NCBI RefSeq assembly: GCF_000190755.2
Contig: NZ_JH109154.1
Coordinates: forward strand, 248,001-312,000
Length of the DNA stretch: 64,000 nucleotides
From: Methylobacter tundripaludum SV96
Lineage (GTDB): Bacteria > Pseudomonadota > Gammaproteobacteria > Methylococcales > Methylomonadaceae
Reading direction: 5' to 3'
In this document: positions 9,685 to 19,794 of the stretch, piece by piece
Layout: the number at the start of each line of letters is the position of its first letter
How positions within the stretch are numbered: the first letter of the stretch is position 1
Made by a program: the position numbers and the translations under genes
Notes under the pieces: model-generated
What the model was told of the DNA's origin: nothing
The model's input: only the letters and a program-made list of their open reading frames with translations
The model's database searches: none

Positions 9685-10533
9685 ATGCTAGTTATCGCTG
9701 GATATTTGATCCTCTCTATATCAATCATGGGCGGATTTATCGGGGGCGGTGGACACCCCGGCGTTCTTTTTCAACCCTTTGAATTTGTTATTATCATTGG
9801 TGCCGCCGTGGGCGCTTTCGTCTGCGGAAACTCCATGTCCGTTATAAAAGCCGCTATCAGTCAGGCCACGGCCACGTTAAAAGGCACCAAGTACAATAAA
9901 GAATATTATCTTGAGCTGCTGCTGTGTTTTTATGCAATTACCACTAAAACGCGCAAGGAGGGCTTATTGTCGCTGGAAAGCATTATCGACGACCCGAAAA
10001 GCAGCCCGGTCTTTACCCCCAGAATTCTCGGCGATCACCATTTATTGGAATTTATTTGCGACAACCTGCGTTTGATCGTTACCGGGGTTGAGGTCTATGC
10101 GCTGGAAGAACTGATGGACCAGGAACTCGAAACCCATCATGAAGAAGCTCATGCACCCGTCAAAGCCATCCAGAATCTCGCTGACGGTTTACCGGCCTTT
10201 GGGATTGTCGCGGCGGTAATGGGCGTCGTACATACCATGGAGTCAGTCGGTATTCCTCCCTCAGAGCTGGGCAAATTGATTGCGGCGGCCCTGGTAGGAA
10301 CATTTCTGGGTATTTTACTGGCCTATGGTTTTATCGGCCCCGTCGGAGCCGTAATGTCAGAACGCTTTGAAGCGTCAGGCAACGTCTATAAATGCGCCCA
10401 AAAAGGCTTGTTGTGTTGCGCCAAAGGCGTATCACCGGCCATGACTGCTGAATATATGCGCACCATGATTGCGTCTTCCATGCGTCCAGGCTTTCTGGAA
10501 CTGGAAGAACAGCTGAGAGCTAATAAAGGTTAA
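9685..10533 (+). CDS. motA: Flagellar motor stator protein MotA
   Basis: The 282-residue product begins with two membrane helices (VIAGYLILSISIMGGFIGGG and the next at about 30-50). It has a large cytoplasmic loop and two more helices (about 170-190 and 200-225, with the conserved GLPAFGIVAAVMGVVHTM segment), the usual MotA layout. MotA4MotB2-type complexes conduct protons and drive rotor torque. motB follows 8 bases downstream, so the two are co-transcribed. An AGAGA ribosome site precedes the ATG. No other flagellar gene is in the window, and motAB sit directly after the large c-di-GMP enzyme. Confidence 0.93.
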   Translation: MLVIAGYLILSISIMGGFIGGGGHPGVLFQPFEFVIIIGAAVGAFVCGNSMSVIKAAISQATATLKGTKYNKEYYLELLLCFYAITTKTRKEGLLSLESIIDDPKSSPVFTPRILGDHHLLEFICDNLRLIVTGVEVYALEELMDQELETHHEEAHAPVKAIQNLADGLPAFGIVAAVMGVVHTMESVGIPPSELGKLIAAALVGTFLGILLAYGFIGPVGAVMSERFEASGNVYKCAQKGLLCCAKGVSPAMTAEYMRTMIASSMRPGFLELEEQLRANKG

Positions 10534-10541
10534 TTTAAACA

Positions 10542-11450
10542 ATGGCTGACCAACAACCCATCATCGTAAAAAAAGTAAAAAAAGGCGGCCATGCTCATCA
10601 TGGAGGCGCCTGGAAACTGGCTTACGCCGATTTCGTTACCGCCATGATGGCTTTTTTCTTACTGATGTGGCTATTAGGAACAACCAGCGAACCGGAACGC
10701 AAAGGCATTGCCGAATACTTTCAAGATCCTTTTAAGGCATCCACGGAAGAACGAGGATTGGATGTCGGCGATCGAACCAGCATTATTCAAGCGGGCGGTT
10801 CGGATATTACTTCACAAGACCAGGGCCAGGTCGACAAAGGCAAGACGGCTGAAGAAGTAGAGATTACGCCCGAGGAAATTGAACACAAGGCCGAAGAACT
10901 TGAGAAAGAAAAACTCGAAAATTTAAAGCAAAAAATCCAGTATAAAATAGATTCAACCCCCGAATTAAACGAGTTCAAAGAACAAATCAAACTGGAAATA
11001 ACATCCGAAGGCTTGAGAATTTTAATTGTCGATGCCCAGAACAGGCCTATGTATAAACTGGCCAGCGCGGAAACCGAGCCGCAAATCAAATTGATTTTGA
11101 GGGCACTGGCGCCGGTTATTAACGAATTGCCCAATAAAGTCAGCCTCAATGGCCATACCGATGCGCGACCTTTTCCGCCCAATCAAAAAAAATATACCAA
11201 TTGGGAACTCTCCAGTGACCGAGCCAATGCCGCTCGATACGAACTGAATCAAGCCGGCCTTGCCGAAGAAAAAATCCTACGCGTTATCGGATTATCGTCC
11301 AGCGTTCCCTACAGTGCCACCGCCGAACCACTGGATCCGATTAACAGGCGAATTTCGATTATCGTGATGAACAAAAAAACCGAGCAAGAAATTCTGCAAA
11401 ACGTGGGAGAAGAACCTGTTACGGAGGCTGCACCGCCACCCAAGGAATAA
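10542..11450 (+). CDS. motB: Flagellar motor stator protein MotB
   Basis: The 302-residue protein has the MotB layout: a short basic cytoplasmic N-terminus (KKVKKGGHAHHGG) and one membrane helix starting LAYADFVTAMMAFFLLMW. In it, Asp30 is the predicted proton-binding residue. A periplasmic linker rich in Glu and Lys (about 90-140) follows, and then an OmpA/MotB peptidoglycan-binding domain (LNGHTDARPF, ELSSDRANAARYEL, NRRISIIVM). It anchors the stator to the cell wall. It is the second gene of the motAB pair and is followed by a region without further flagellar genes. Confidence 0.93.
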   Translation: MADQQPIIVKKVKKGGHAHHGGAWKLAYADFVTAMMAFFLLMWLLGTTSEPERKGIAEYFQDPFKASTEERGLDVGDRTSIIQAGGSDITSQDQGQVDKGKTAEEVEITPEEIEHKAEELEKEKLENLKQKIQYKIDSTPELNEFKEQIKLEITSEGLRILIVDAQNRPMYKLASAETEPQIKLILRALAPVINELPNKVSLNGHTDARPFPPNQKKYTNWELSSDRANAARYELNQAGLAEEKILRVIGLSSSVPYSATAEPLDPINRRISIIVMNKKTEQEILQNVGEEPVTEAAPPPKE

Positions 11451-11470
11451 AATCCTGTGCTTTATGAATT

Positions 11471-12390
11471 TTAGTCCGCTGACTTCCCCGATGGGTTGGA
11501 TGGCATAACCTCAACGTCCGGCAAATTGTCAAAGACCTGCTCTACCGTCTTGTTCCAAGTCAATGCATTCACCACCAAAGGTAGCGGTTCAGCCCATATT
11601 TCCGGAAAGTCTCTTTCCAAAGCATCAACAATCGCTGAAAATCTTGGAAGCGGAGCACCGCGTAGCGAAGATTTTTAGTCCGCAGAAGCGATAGCGCATG
11701 TGTTTTCACGAAGCGCTTTTTGCGTAGTGAAAATGCAGGCTTTCCGACATCGCGTCGAGTCATTGCGAGAATGATGTTGGATACCCCTTGCTGGGTATCC
11801 AACGAATGAAGCAGGACGGCTGGGGCCGCCGGAGGCATTGGCTGCCGCGTAATTTTTGCCGCTTGCTTGGGCTGGGATGCCCAAAACAAGCTTTCGCAAA
11901 AATAGCGGCACTTTCATTGAAAAGCCAGCTTTTCTATAGGTGGGCTAAACTCGGCAACCACACCCGGCTTATTGCCTCGGGCGTCAATGCGATACCAGCC
12001 ATGTTGCTTAAGATAAACCGCATTCAATCCATGAAGGCAGTATGGAGGGCCATCGGTTTCAACCGTCAATCGTTGGTAGCAAAGCCCGGCCGGAAGGGCA
12101 TTGGCTCTTAATAGCGCGGCCAACAAATGGCTCTTGGCATAACAGTAACCTGTGCCGTGAATTAATACCTCGGAGGCTTTACAGGTGACAGGATTCATCC
12201 GGTAGTCCCAGCTGTGTTTAATCGAATCGCGGACGAATTCAAAACAACGCTTCGCTATAGCGTCATCGGAAAGACCGCTCTCAGCAAGCTCCGCAGCTTT
12301 TGCAAGCACCAAAGGATGGTTCCAATCGATATACTCGCTACTGTCGAGATAGTGTTTCATGCCCGCTTTCATTTCCGCCCAGGCTGCCAT
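11471..12390 (-). pseudogene. Transglutaminase-like cysteine protein gene split by a 284-bp element
   Basis: The intact part (11914-12390, 158 residues) has the transglutaminase-like triad: Cys in GTGYCYAKSHLLAALLRA, His in YCLHGLNAVYL, Asp in YRIDARGNK. It ends abruptly after EKLAFQ because the first three bases of the inserted element are TGA. Beyond the element, 11471-11632 on the same strand encodes 53 more residues (IVDALERDFPEIWAEPLP onward, ending NLPDVEVMPSNPSGKSAD), which look like the missing C-terminus. Joining the two flanks without the element keeps the frame and gives 211 residues with natural spacing between LAF and DFPEIW. The truncated protein keeps its triad and could still fold. 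The start overlaps the GFA gene by 22 bases. The family's function is not known. Confidence 0.8.
11633..11916 (+). repeat. 284-bp repeat element, copy 1
   Basis: Base-by-base comparison shows this stretch is the exact reverse complement of 13208-13491. It contains several internal palindromes, among them TTGGATACCC / GGGTATCCAA and a CTGAAAATCTT / AAGATTTTTAG near-match at its left end. It interrupts the transglutaminase gene. No direct target duplication is visible: CAACAAT on the left against TTGAAAA on the right. It contains no transposase. One frame is open along nearly all of it, but that is probably chance. Confidence 0.9.
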
Positions 12391-12767
12391 TCAGGATATG
12401 CGGGAACACCTTCATATTCGAGCCACGGAACATCGTGCGACGTCCAGATGTGCATTTGAGGAGTAATCATCGGGTCTTCATCCAGCGTTGCCACCCGGAC
12501 AATAACATGGGGCTGGCTCACCCGCTCAGCCACCAGATGGGAACCGCACACCGAACAGAAATAGCGGCGTTTTCCTGGCGAAGACTCGAAAGATGAAAGT
12601 GTTTCTTCACCTTTCAACCAGCGAAAATGCTCACGCATTACACCGGCGGTTGTAGCGAACGGAGCCGCATGCGCTTTTTGGCAAGTCCGGCAATGGCAGT
12701 GAGCGACAGGCATGTCGATACTGTCGATTTCATACTCAATTTCCCCGCATAAACAACTGCCTTTCAT
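12369..12767 (-). CDS. GFA-family (DUF636/CENP-V-like) zinc-binding protein
   Basis: The 132-residue protein has the fold signature of the GFA family, named for glutathione-dependent formaldehyde-activating enzyme. The zinc-binding cysteines are visible in SCLCGEIEYE, HCHCRTCQKAHAAPF and YFCSVCGSHL. Length is normal for the family. Most members have no proven enzymatic role, so formaldehyde metabolism should not be assumed, though it would fit a methylotroph. It lies between the transglutaminase-like gene, which it overlaps by 22 bases, and the DUF167 gene on the same strand, inside the segment bounded by the two 284-bp elements. Confidence 0.85.
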   Translation of the reverse strand: MKGSCLCGEIEYEIDSIDMPVAHCHCRTCQKAHAAPFATTAGVMREHFRWLKGEETLSSFESSPGKRRYFCSVCGSHLVAERVSQPHVIVRVATLDEDPMITPQMHIWTSHDVPWLEYEGVPAYPEWQPGRK

Positions 12768-12796
12768 TTTGTTTCCTTGCTACAGAATGATTTATC

Positions 12797-13123
12797 CTAT
12801 CGTCCTTCTTGAGATAAATGTTTGTTGATTACGGAAGGCAGGTTCTTAGGCGATTTAATGCGCAGCTGTTTATTGACATTGAACCTGCCAAACACAACTT
12901 CAATATCCTTGGGTGTCACGCCAAATTCTTTTGCCAGGAACCGGACCATATGATCGGTTGCCCTGCCCGCCACGGGCGCGGCAGTGACGCTAACTTTGAG
13001 TTGATTGCCCTTAACCTTGCCGATAGCATCCTGTTTTGCGCTGGGTTGGCCGAGAATATTAAGCACTAACGTTTCGCCATCCCAAGCACAGCAAGAATTA
13101 ATCGCCAATCCTTTGCTTTTCAT
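12797..13123 (-). CDS. DUF167 (YggU-like) family protein
   Basis: The 108-residue protein matches the DUF167/YggU family, a small alpha/beta domain of unknown function. Visible features are the start WDGETLVLNILGQPSAKQDAI, the motif KVSVTAAPVAGRATDHMVRFLAKEFGV and FGRFNVNKQLRIKSP. This family often follows yggT, but no yggT gene is near. Here it starts a minus-strand string with the GFA and transglutaminase-like genes. A decayed second copy of its first 46 bases lies at 13943-13988. Confidence 0.85.
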   Translation of the reverse strand: MKSKGLAINSCCAWDGETLVLNILGQPSAKQDAIGKVKGNQLKVSVTAAPVAGRATDHMVRFLAKEFGVTPKDIEVVFGRFNVNKQLRIKSPKNLPSVINKHLSQEGR

Positions 13124-13207
13124 AAATTCATTTAGTTGATTGTTTTAATTAATCCAAGGGCTATTATCGCGCAGAATCCTGGTTAGCATCAGGGTTGGAT
13201 ATAATCG

Positions 13208-13491
13208 TGAAAGTGCCGCTATTTTTGCGAAAGCTTGTTTTGGGCATCCCAGCCCAAGCAAGCGGCAAAAATTACGCGGCAGCCAATGCCTCCGGCGGCC
13301 CCAGCCGTCCTGCTTCATTCGTTGGATACCCAGCAAGGGGTATCCAACATCATTCTCGCAATGACTCGACGCGATGTCGGAAAGCCTGCATTTTCACTAC
13401 GCAAAAAGCGCTTCGTGAAAACACATGCGCTATCGCTTCTGCGGACTAAAAATCTTCGCTACGCGGTGCTCCGCTTCCAAGATTTTCAGCG
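13208..13491 (-). repeat. 284-bp repeat element, copy 2
   Basis: Exact reverse complement of 11633-11916. This copy enters the DUF4260 gene at codon 127. Joining its flanks restores a frame that runs AIISNPDANQDSAR to a TAA at 13164-13166, so the insertion again looks flush, with no visible target duplication. The two copies bound a 1291-bp segment in inverted orientation. Confidence 0.9.
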
Positions 13492-13870
13492 CAGGAAATA
13501 GTCCGATGCGGCCAAGATGAGTAAAACCAAAACCGTCTGAATACTTGAGCCCATAACCGAGCGCACGGTCAAAACCAATATGAGCGCACCAGATAAGGCC
13601 GATATCAAGGATAGTTGGAGCCGGAAAAATAACTCCAGCCGCAAGGCAAGCAACCGCCCCACTATATGAATGCGCTAAATTGTAGCTAATGGCGCCGATC
13701 TTGGGTCCGGCAAGGTAACCGAAAAGAGAAATATCCGGCGTAAGAAAGAACAGTGCGAACGTACCCCAGCCAAGGCCGAATTTGGCGTAGGCGACGGAAG
13801 CCGCAATAAGTACACATAAGCCCTCAAGCCGAAGCACGACACGCACAGCACCAGTAGTTTCACCAGACAT
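13430..13870 (-). CDS. DUF4260 membrane protein with element-derived C-terminal tail
   Basis: The 146-residue protein has four hydrophobic segments (about 12-32, 35-55, 68-90, 92-110) and the DUF4260 ending IGFDRALGYGLKYSDGFGFTH followed by LGRIG. The function is unknown. Residues 1-126 are native. From Ala127 on, the last 20 residues (ALKILEAEHRVAKIFSPQKR) are translated from the 284-bp element. Without the element the protein would be 140 residues and end at 13164. Since the core domain is complete, the protein may still work. A clear AGGAG ribosome site precedes the ATG. Confidence 0.75.
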   Translation of the reverse strand: MSGETTGAVRVVLRLEGLCVLIAASVAYAKFGLGWGTFALFFLTPDISLFGYLAGPKIGAISYNLAHSYSGAVACLAAGVIFPAPTILDIGLIWCAHIGFDRALGYGLKYSDGFGFTHLGRIGLFPALKILEAEHRVAKIFSPQKR

Positions 13871-13942
13871 ACGATCTCCTTAATTCATTGTGTAATTGAG
13901 TATAGATAGGCTCGGGCATTTCAAACCCCGTCCCGCTTAGAG

Positions 13943-13988
13943 GAATTAATTGCCAATCCTTTGTTTTTCATAAATTCTTGTAGTTGAT
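13943..13988 (-). pseudogene. Decayed copy of the start of the DUF167 gene
   Basis: These 46 bases match 13095-13140, the ribosome site and first codons of the DUF167 gene, at 42 of 46 positions. The copy would encode MKNKGLAINS and then loses similarity. It is a local duplication scar about 850 bases from the source, on the other side of element copy 2 and the DUF4260 gene. Confidence 0.65.
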
Positions 13989-14102
13989 CCTAGAGCCGGA
14001 CGGGGCATATTGCCCCGTTCGAAATGTTTTGCTTTGGCTAAGATTCGGGCTTCGCAAAACGTTAGGAGCGGGGTTGCAAACTCCGTCACGCTTGGGTGTC
14101 GT

Positions 14103-14951
14103 TCATTTAAATGGCTGCAGATCAATCCAACTATTCCAATTTATGTGACCGTCGTCGAACTCGACCGCCTTCAATATGACTAACGCAACAAGTTGCGAAA
14201 TATTAGATAAGTAGTCAAACAGCCTGAGCTCAACCTCTGCCCCGTTAACATTAATGGTGGCTGTAAACTCACCGTTGTGAAAAAGTGCATTCCGAAGATG
14301 GGTGTATGTGGACACCGCCCTCTGGAGATCACGCGGTCTTTCAATCTGAACATCAAACCCATAGCCTGTGAGGAGCTTACAAATTGGTTCTGAAGAATTC
14401 CGATTGGAACGGTCATTGACAATACAGCGGGCATAGGACTCCAAACCTGAATAAAGGAGAAAGTACTCGACTTCGACAAACGACTTTCTCTGACGAAACG
14501 TTTCAACGTACTTGAAGAACAAAATCTTAAACTGTGCATCTTCATATAACTGTTGATTCTGGAGCCGATCAAAGGCCTTCGAAATAAACAAACTACGGGA
14601 AGTGTGAAAAAAGGTATCCTCCCCGATGATGGCACATCCACCACCACTACTTCTTCGGTGAGTCATGATGCTTGGTGAAAACTGGGTAAAAGGATCATCG
14701 TTTGTCTGTTCTACTGGTGAAGTGATCAGCACATCTAAGCGCTCAACAAATGACAGTATTGCTTCGAGGTTGAAAAGAAGATCATCAGACATCGATACTC
14801 CTTTTATTATGGCCGTAAGTTGATAGCTGTCAAGATCCATCGTCCATCGCTTTGCCTGTTGGTAGGAGCTAGTCCTCGGTTCGATCCTTAGACCAGATAA
14901 ATCGATTGGGCGAGTAATCTGGTAACCGTAAATGCCACAAACGATGCTCAT
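14103..14951 (-). CDS. HEPN-like domain protein of unknown function
   Basis: A 282-residue protein not recognised as a whole. The C-terminal third is helical and contains THLRNALFHNGEF. Its R-x4-H pattern (Arg220 to His225) is the signature of HEPN domains, many of which are RNases in toxin, CRISPR or antiviral settings. The N-terminal half carries IEPRTSSYQQAKRW and a Gly/Ser-rich patch. The layout resembles ApeA-type proteins (N-terminal sensor-like part, C-terminal HEPN), but this is inferred from one motif. It stands alone with no partner antitoxin, between repeat-rich DNA at 13900-14100 and a 120-bp palindromic element. It could also be a HEPN protein without catalytic activity. Confidence 0.5.
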   Translation of the reverse strand: MSIVCGIYGYQITRPIDLSGLRIEPRTSSYQQAKRWTMDLDSYQLTAIIKGVSMSDDLLFNLEAILSFVERLDVLITSPVEQTNDDPFTQFSPSIMTHRRSSGGGCAIIGEDTFFHTSRSLFISKAFDRLQNQQLYEDAQFKILFFKYVETFRQRKSFVEVEYFLLYSGLESYARCIVNDRSNRNSSEPICKLLTGYGFDVQIERPRDLQRAVSTYTHLRNALFHNGEFTATINVNGAEVELRLFDYLSNISQLVALVILKAVEFDDGHINWNSWIDLQPFK

Positions 14952-14989
14952 AGGTAAACTCCTATATTAAATACATACAACATAGCCCG

Positions 14990-15109
14990 GTAGGCCGGAA
15001 TAAGCCGGTTCGAGCGACAGCGAGAATTGGCGTTTCCGGCAAACACCTCCCGAATCCGCCGGAAACGCCACCTCGCGCTACGCGCTTGGATGGCCTTATT
15101 CCGGCCTAC
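14990..15109. repeat. 120-bp nested palindromic (REP/BIME-like) element
   Basis: The outer arms are GTAGGCCGGAATAAG and its reverse complement. The inner arms are a perfect 12-bp pair, GGCGTTTCCGGC and GCCGGAAACGCC. Between them an imperfect stem pairs CGAGCG/AGCGAGA with TCGCGCT/CGCGCTTG. It fills the gap between the HEPN-like gene start and the end of the MFS gene, and may end transcription of the MFS gene. Confidence 0.75.
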
Positions 15110-15115
15110 GCCTAT

Positions 15116-16393
15116 TTACACCCAACGGTTATCACGGGTTTCCCGCATCAGGTATATAGCAAACAAACTAATCGCCGCAGCCAATGAGACATAGCCGCCG
15201 ACCCAGGCCAAGCCTCCCTCGGTGACCAAACGTTGCGCAATATAAGGCGCGAACGAAGCGCCTAGTATGCCGCCTAAGTTGTAAGCGGTTCCCGCACCGG
15301 TATAGCGTACCTTGGAGGGGAACAGCTCCGGCAGCAAGGCGCCCATCGGAGCAAAGGTGGCTCCCATCAGAAATAGCTCCAATGACAAGAAAGCGGTAAT
15401 CATCAACGGCGAGCCGCTTTCCAGCATCGGCTTTAACAGAAAACCCGACAAGAATGCGGCACTTCCGGCGATCAGCAAAACGGGCCGCCGTCCGAAACGG
15501 TCACCTGCCCAGGCCGATAGCGGCGTGGCGGCAGCCATAAAGAGTACGGCCACACACAGCATGCCGAGAAATTGCTGACGCGGAATTTGCAGCGTGGTGG
15601 TGCCGTAGCTCAGCGAAAACACCGTTGAAATATAAAACAACGCATAGCACACCACCATCGCCATCGCTCCCAGCGCCAGCGGGGCAGCATGGAATTTAAG
15701 TATTTCTTTGAGCGGCAAACCGACTTGCTGGTGCTGTTGTAACACTTTGGCGAATACCGGGGTTTCGGCCAAGGCCAGCCGTACATATAAACCGATCATG
15801 ACCAGCACCGAACTGGCAAGAAAAGGGAGCCGCCAGCCCCAGTCTTTAAACTCTTGTTCGCTCAAAAAATGAGCCAACAGCAAAAAACTGCCTGTCGCCA
15901 ACAGAAATCCCACCGGCGGTCCCAACTGGGGGAACATACCGTACCAGCCACGCTTTCCGGCAGGCGCGTTCTCGGTCGCCAGCAGCGCCGCGCCGCCCCA
16001 TTCTCCGCCCAAGCCTATGCCCTGGCCGAAACGCAACAGGCACAACAACGCCGGAGCCCATGCGCCGATAGCGTCATAGCCCGGCAACAAGCCGATCAAT
16101 GTGGTGGAAACGCCCATCACCAGCAGCGACGCGACTAAGGTTGTTTTGCGCCCGATGCGGTCGCCGAAATGCCCGAACAGCGTCGCGCCCAAAGGCCGGG
16201 TAAGGAACGCAACGGCAAAAGTAAGAAAAGCGCTAAGGGCTTGCGTTGTCGGGTTGCCGCCGGGGAAAAATACCGGGCCGATAACCAAGGCCGCCGCCAT
16301 GCCGTAGATATAAAAATCGTAGAACTCGATAGCGGTGCCAATGAAGCTGGCTAAGGCGATGCGGGTAACAGAGGGGGCGGTGGTTTTGGTCAT
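15116..16393 (-). CDS. MFS transporter, metabolite:proton symporter (MHS) type
   Basis: The 425-residue protein has about 12 membrane helices and the layout of the MHS group (ShiA, ProP, citrate or alpha-ketoglutarate carriers). The N-terminus (ASFIGTAIEFYDFYIYG) is typical of that group. The MFS loop 2-3 motif reads GHFGDRIGRKTTL, and a repeat of it follows helix 8 as GDRFGRRPVLL. It should import an organic acid, amino acid or betaine by proton symport in the inner membrane; the substrate cannot be told from sequence. No clear operon partner: the upstream gap is long and the downstream neighbour is separated by the palindromic element. Confidence 0.85.
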   Translation of the reverse strand: MTKTTAPSVTRIALASFIGTAIEFYDFYIYGMAAALVIGPVFFPGGNPTTQALSAFLTFAVAFLTRPLGATLFGHFGDRIGRKTTLVASLLVMGVSTTLIGLLPGYDAIGAWAPALLCLLRFGQGIGLGGEWGGAALLATENAPAGKRGWYGMFPQLGPPVGFLLATGSFLLLAHFLSEQEFKDWGWRLPFLASSVLVMIGLYVRLALAETPVFAKVLQQHQQVGLPLKEILKFHAAPLALGAMAMVVCYALFYISTVFSLSYGTTTLQIPRQQFLGMLCVAVLFMAAATPLSAWAGDRFGRRPVLLIAGSAAFLSGFLLKPMLESGSPLMITAFLSLELFLMGATFAPMGALLPELFPSKVRYTGAGTAYNLGGILGASFAPYIAQRLVTEGGLAWVGGYVSLAAAISLFAIYLMRETRDNRWV

Positions 16394-16891
16394 AGGTCTG
16401 GTGCTTCGTTAAGTCAGGCGATGTGCATTGATTGGACTTTAGTCGTTATGCCGCACGGTTATGAATTGCGCTTTTTTAGAAAACCCTAACCCGCAGCTAT
16501 CCTTAATCAACGCACAGGCATCTAAACAGATCATCATCCCGGAATGCTGGCATCTACGACATGGATGCTGGAGGTAGAGCACCAAAAGTAGGCGCTTTAG
16601 GCGACGCAGGAGCAGTTGCCGAGAAGCCATGGAGGCAACGCTCTAGGTCTTGCTAACCGTTTATAGACCGCATAAAACTACTTATTGATCTGATTTTTTA
16701 CATCCCTGTGATCTGGATCCCGGCACAAATCTGTCTGGAACAGATTTGCATTTACCCGAAGGGCGTCATGCAGGATAGCCTGACGTGAGTCCCTGCCGGG
16801 ATGACGGCTTAACTCAATAACCACGCACTACAACAGGATAGCAAGATTGCTCGGGCATCCGAAAAGGCGCGCACGGCGCGCCCTACTGCCA
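16394..16891. repeat. Gene-free stretch with dispersed repeats
   Basis: No credible gene. It holds three recognisable items. (1) A minus-strand copy of a dispersed repeat at 16560-16623, whose core (16580-16607) matches 32347-32374 at all 28 positions. (2) A structured block at 16717-16802 whose ends pair (ATCCCGGCA / TGCCGGGAT), with an inner hairpin CAAATCTGT / ACAGATTTG. (3) A GGCGCGCACGGCGCGCC palindrome near 16865, of the kind that ends with CCCTAC. Confidence 0.7.
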
Positions 16892-17179
16892 TTAGTCCAA
16901 CTTAATCCAATCTTCCAACGCTTCGATAATAGCTTTCGCCTGATCTTTACTGGAAATATTGAACTTTGACTTTTGCTTGTATTCGCCGTTTTGCTTCTGG
17001 TAACGGCGAATGGTGTATTTATCGGGACCGTATTCTTCTTTAGCCCGATTCCAGTCCTGATAACGGTACATCACCGTAGCCCATGCACCTTTGGTCAGTA
17101 CTTTTTTATCCAGTTCCTTGACTGTTTCGATACCGCCATCTTCGTATGTTACGGTCAATTCATCTACAGTTTCAGCCAT
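16892..17179 (-). CDS. Small conserved-looking protein of unknown function downstream of purA
   Basis: A 95-residue, charged, soluble protein (MAETVDELTVTYEDGG...) with no recognised domain; the centre reads GAWATVMYRYQDWNRAKEEYG. The start at 17179 is chosen because GGAG lies 5 bases upstream, whereas the longer frame would run into the purA coding region. It follows purA by 31 bases on the same strand and is probably co-transcribed. No function is proposed. Confidence 0.65.
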   Translation of the reverse strand: MAETVDELTVTYEDGGIETVKELDKKVLTKGAWATVMYRYQDWNRAKEEYGPDKYTIRRYQKQNGEYKQKSKFNISSKDQAKAIIEALEDWIKLD

Positions 17180-17210
17180 GTTATCTCCAGGTAATTTATG
17201 CAACAGCCGT

Positions 17211-19705
<2,495 letters not shown>

Positions 19706-19722
19706 GTTTTGTATGTCCCACT

Positions 19723-19751
19723 CAAACAAAACGCCCCGCATGCGGAGCGTT
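19723..19751 (-). terminator. Rho-independent terminator after hflC
   Basis: On the minus strand AACGCTCCGCA pairs with TGCGGGGCGTT (one G-T pair) and is followed by TTTGTTT. It lies 44 bases past the hflC stop and just before hisZ, so it should separate the hfl transcript from hisZ-purA, at least in part. Confidence 0.8.
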
Positions 19752-19794
19752 GGTTACTGGTTCCCAAGCTAAAACCCGGGAATCGTGTTTTTAA

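Noticed and set aside
11917-13207. Classical composite transposon bounded by inverted insertion sequences
   Set aside because: The bounding 284-bp elements code no transposase, and the segment between them fits its flanks in native orientation (both interrupted genes read through), so the segment looks resident rather than carried.
13235-13501. An 88-codon open frame spanning the 284-bp element, also seen at 11569-11889 in reverse
   Set aside because: The two frames are identical only because the repeat is. The peptide is basic, low-complexity and lacks a ribosome site or domain, so it is treated as chance openness.
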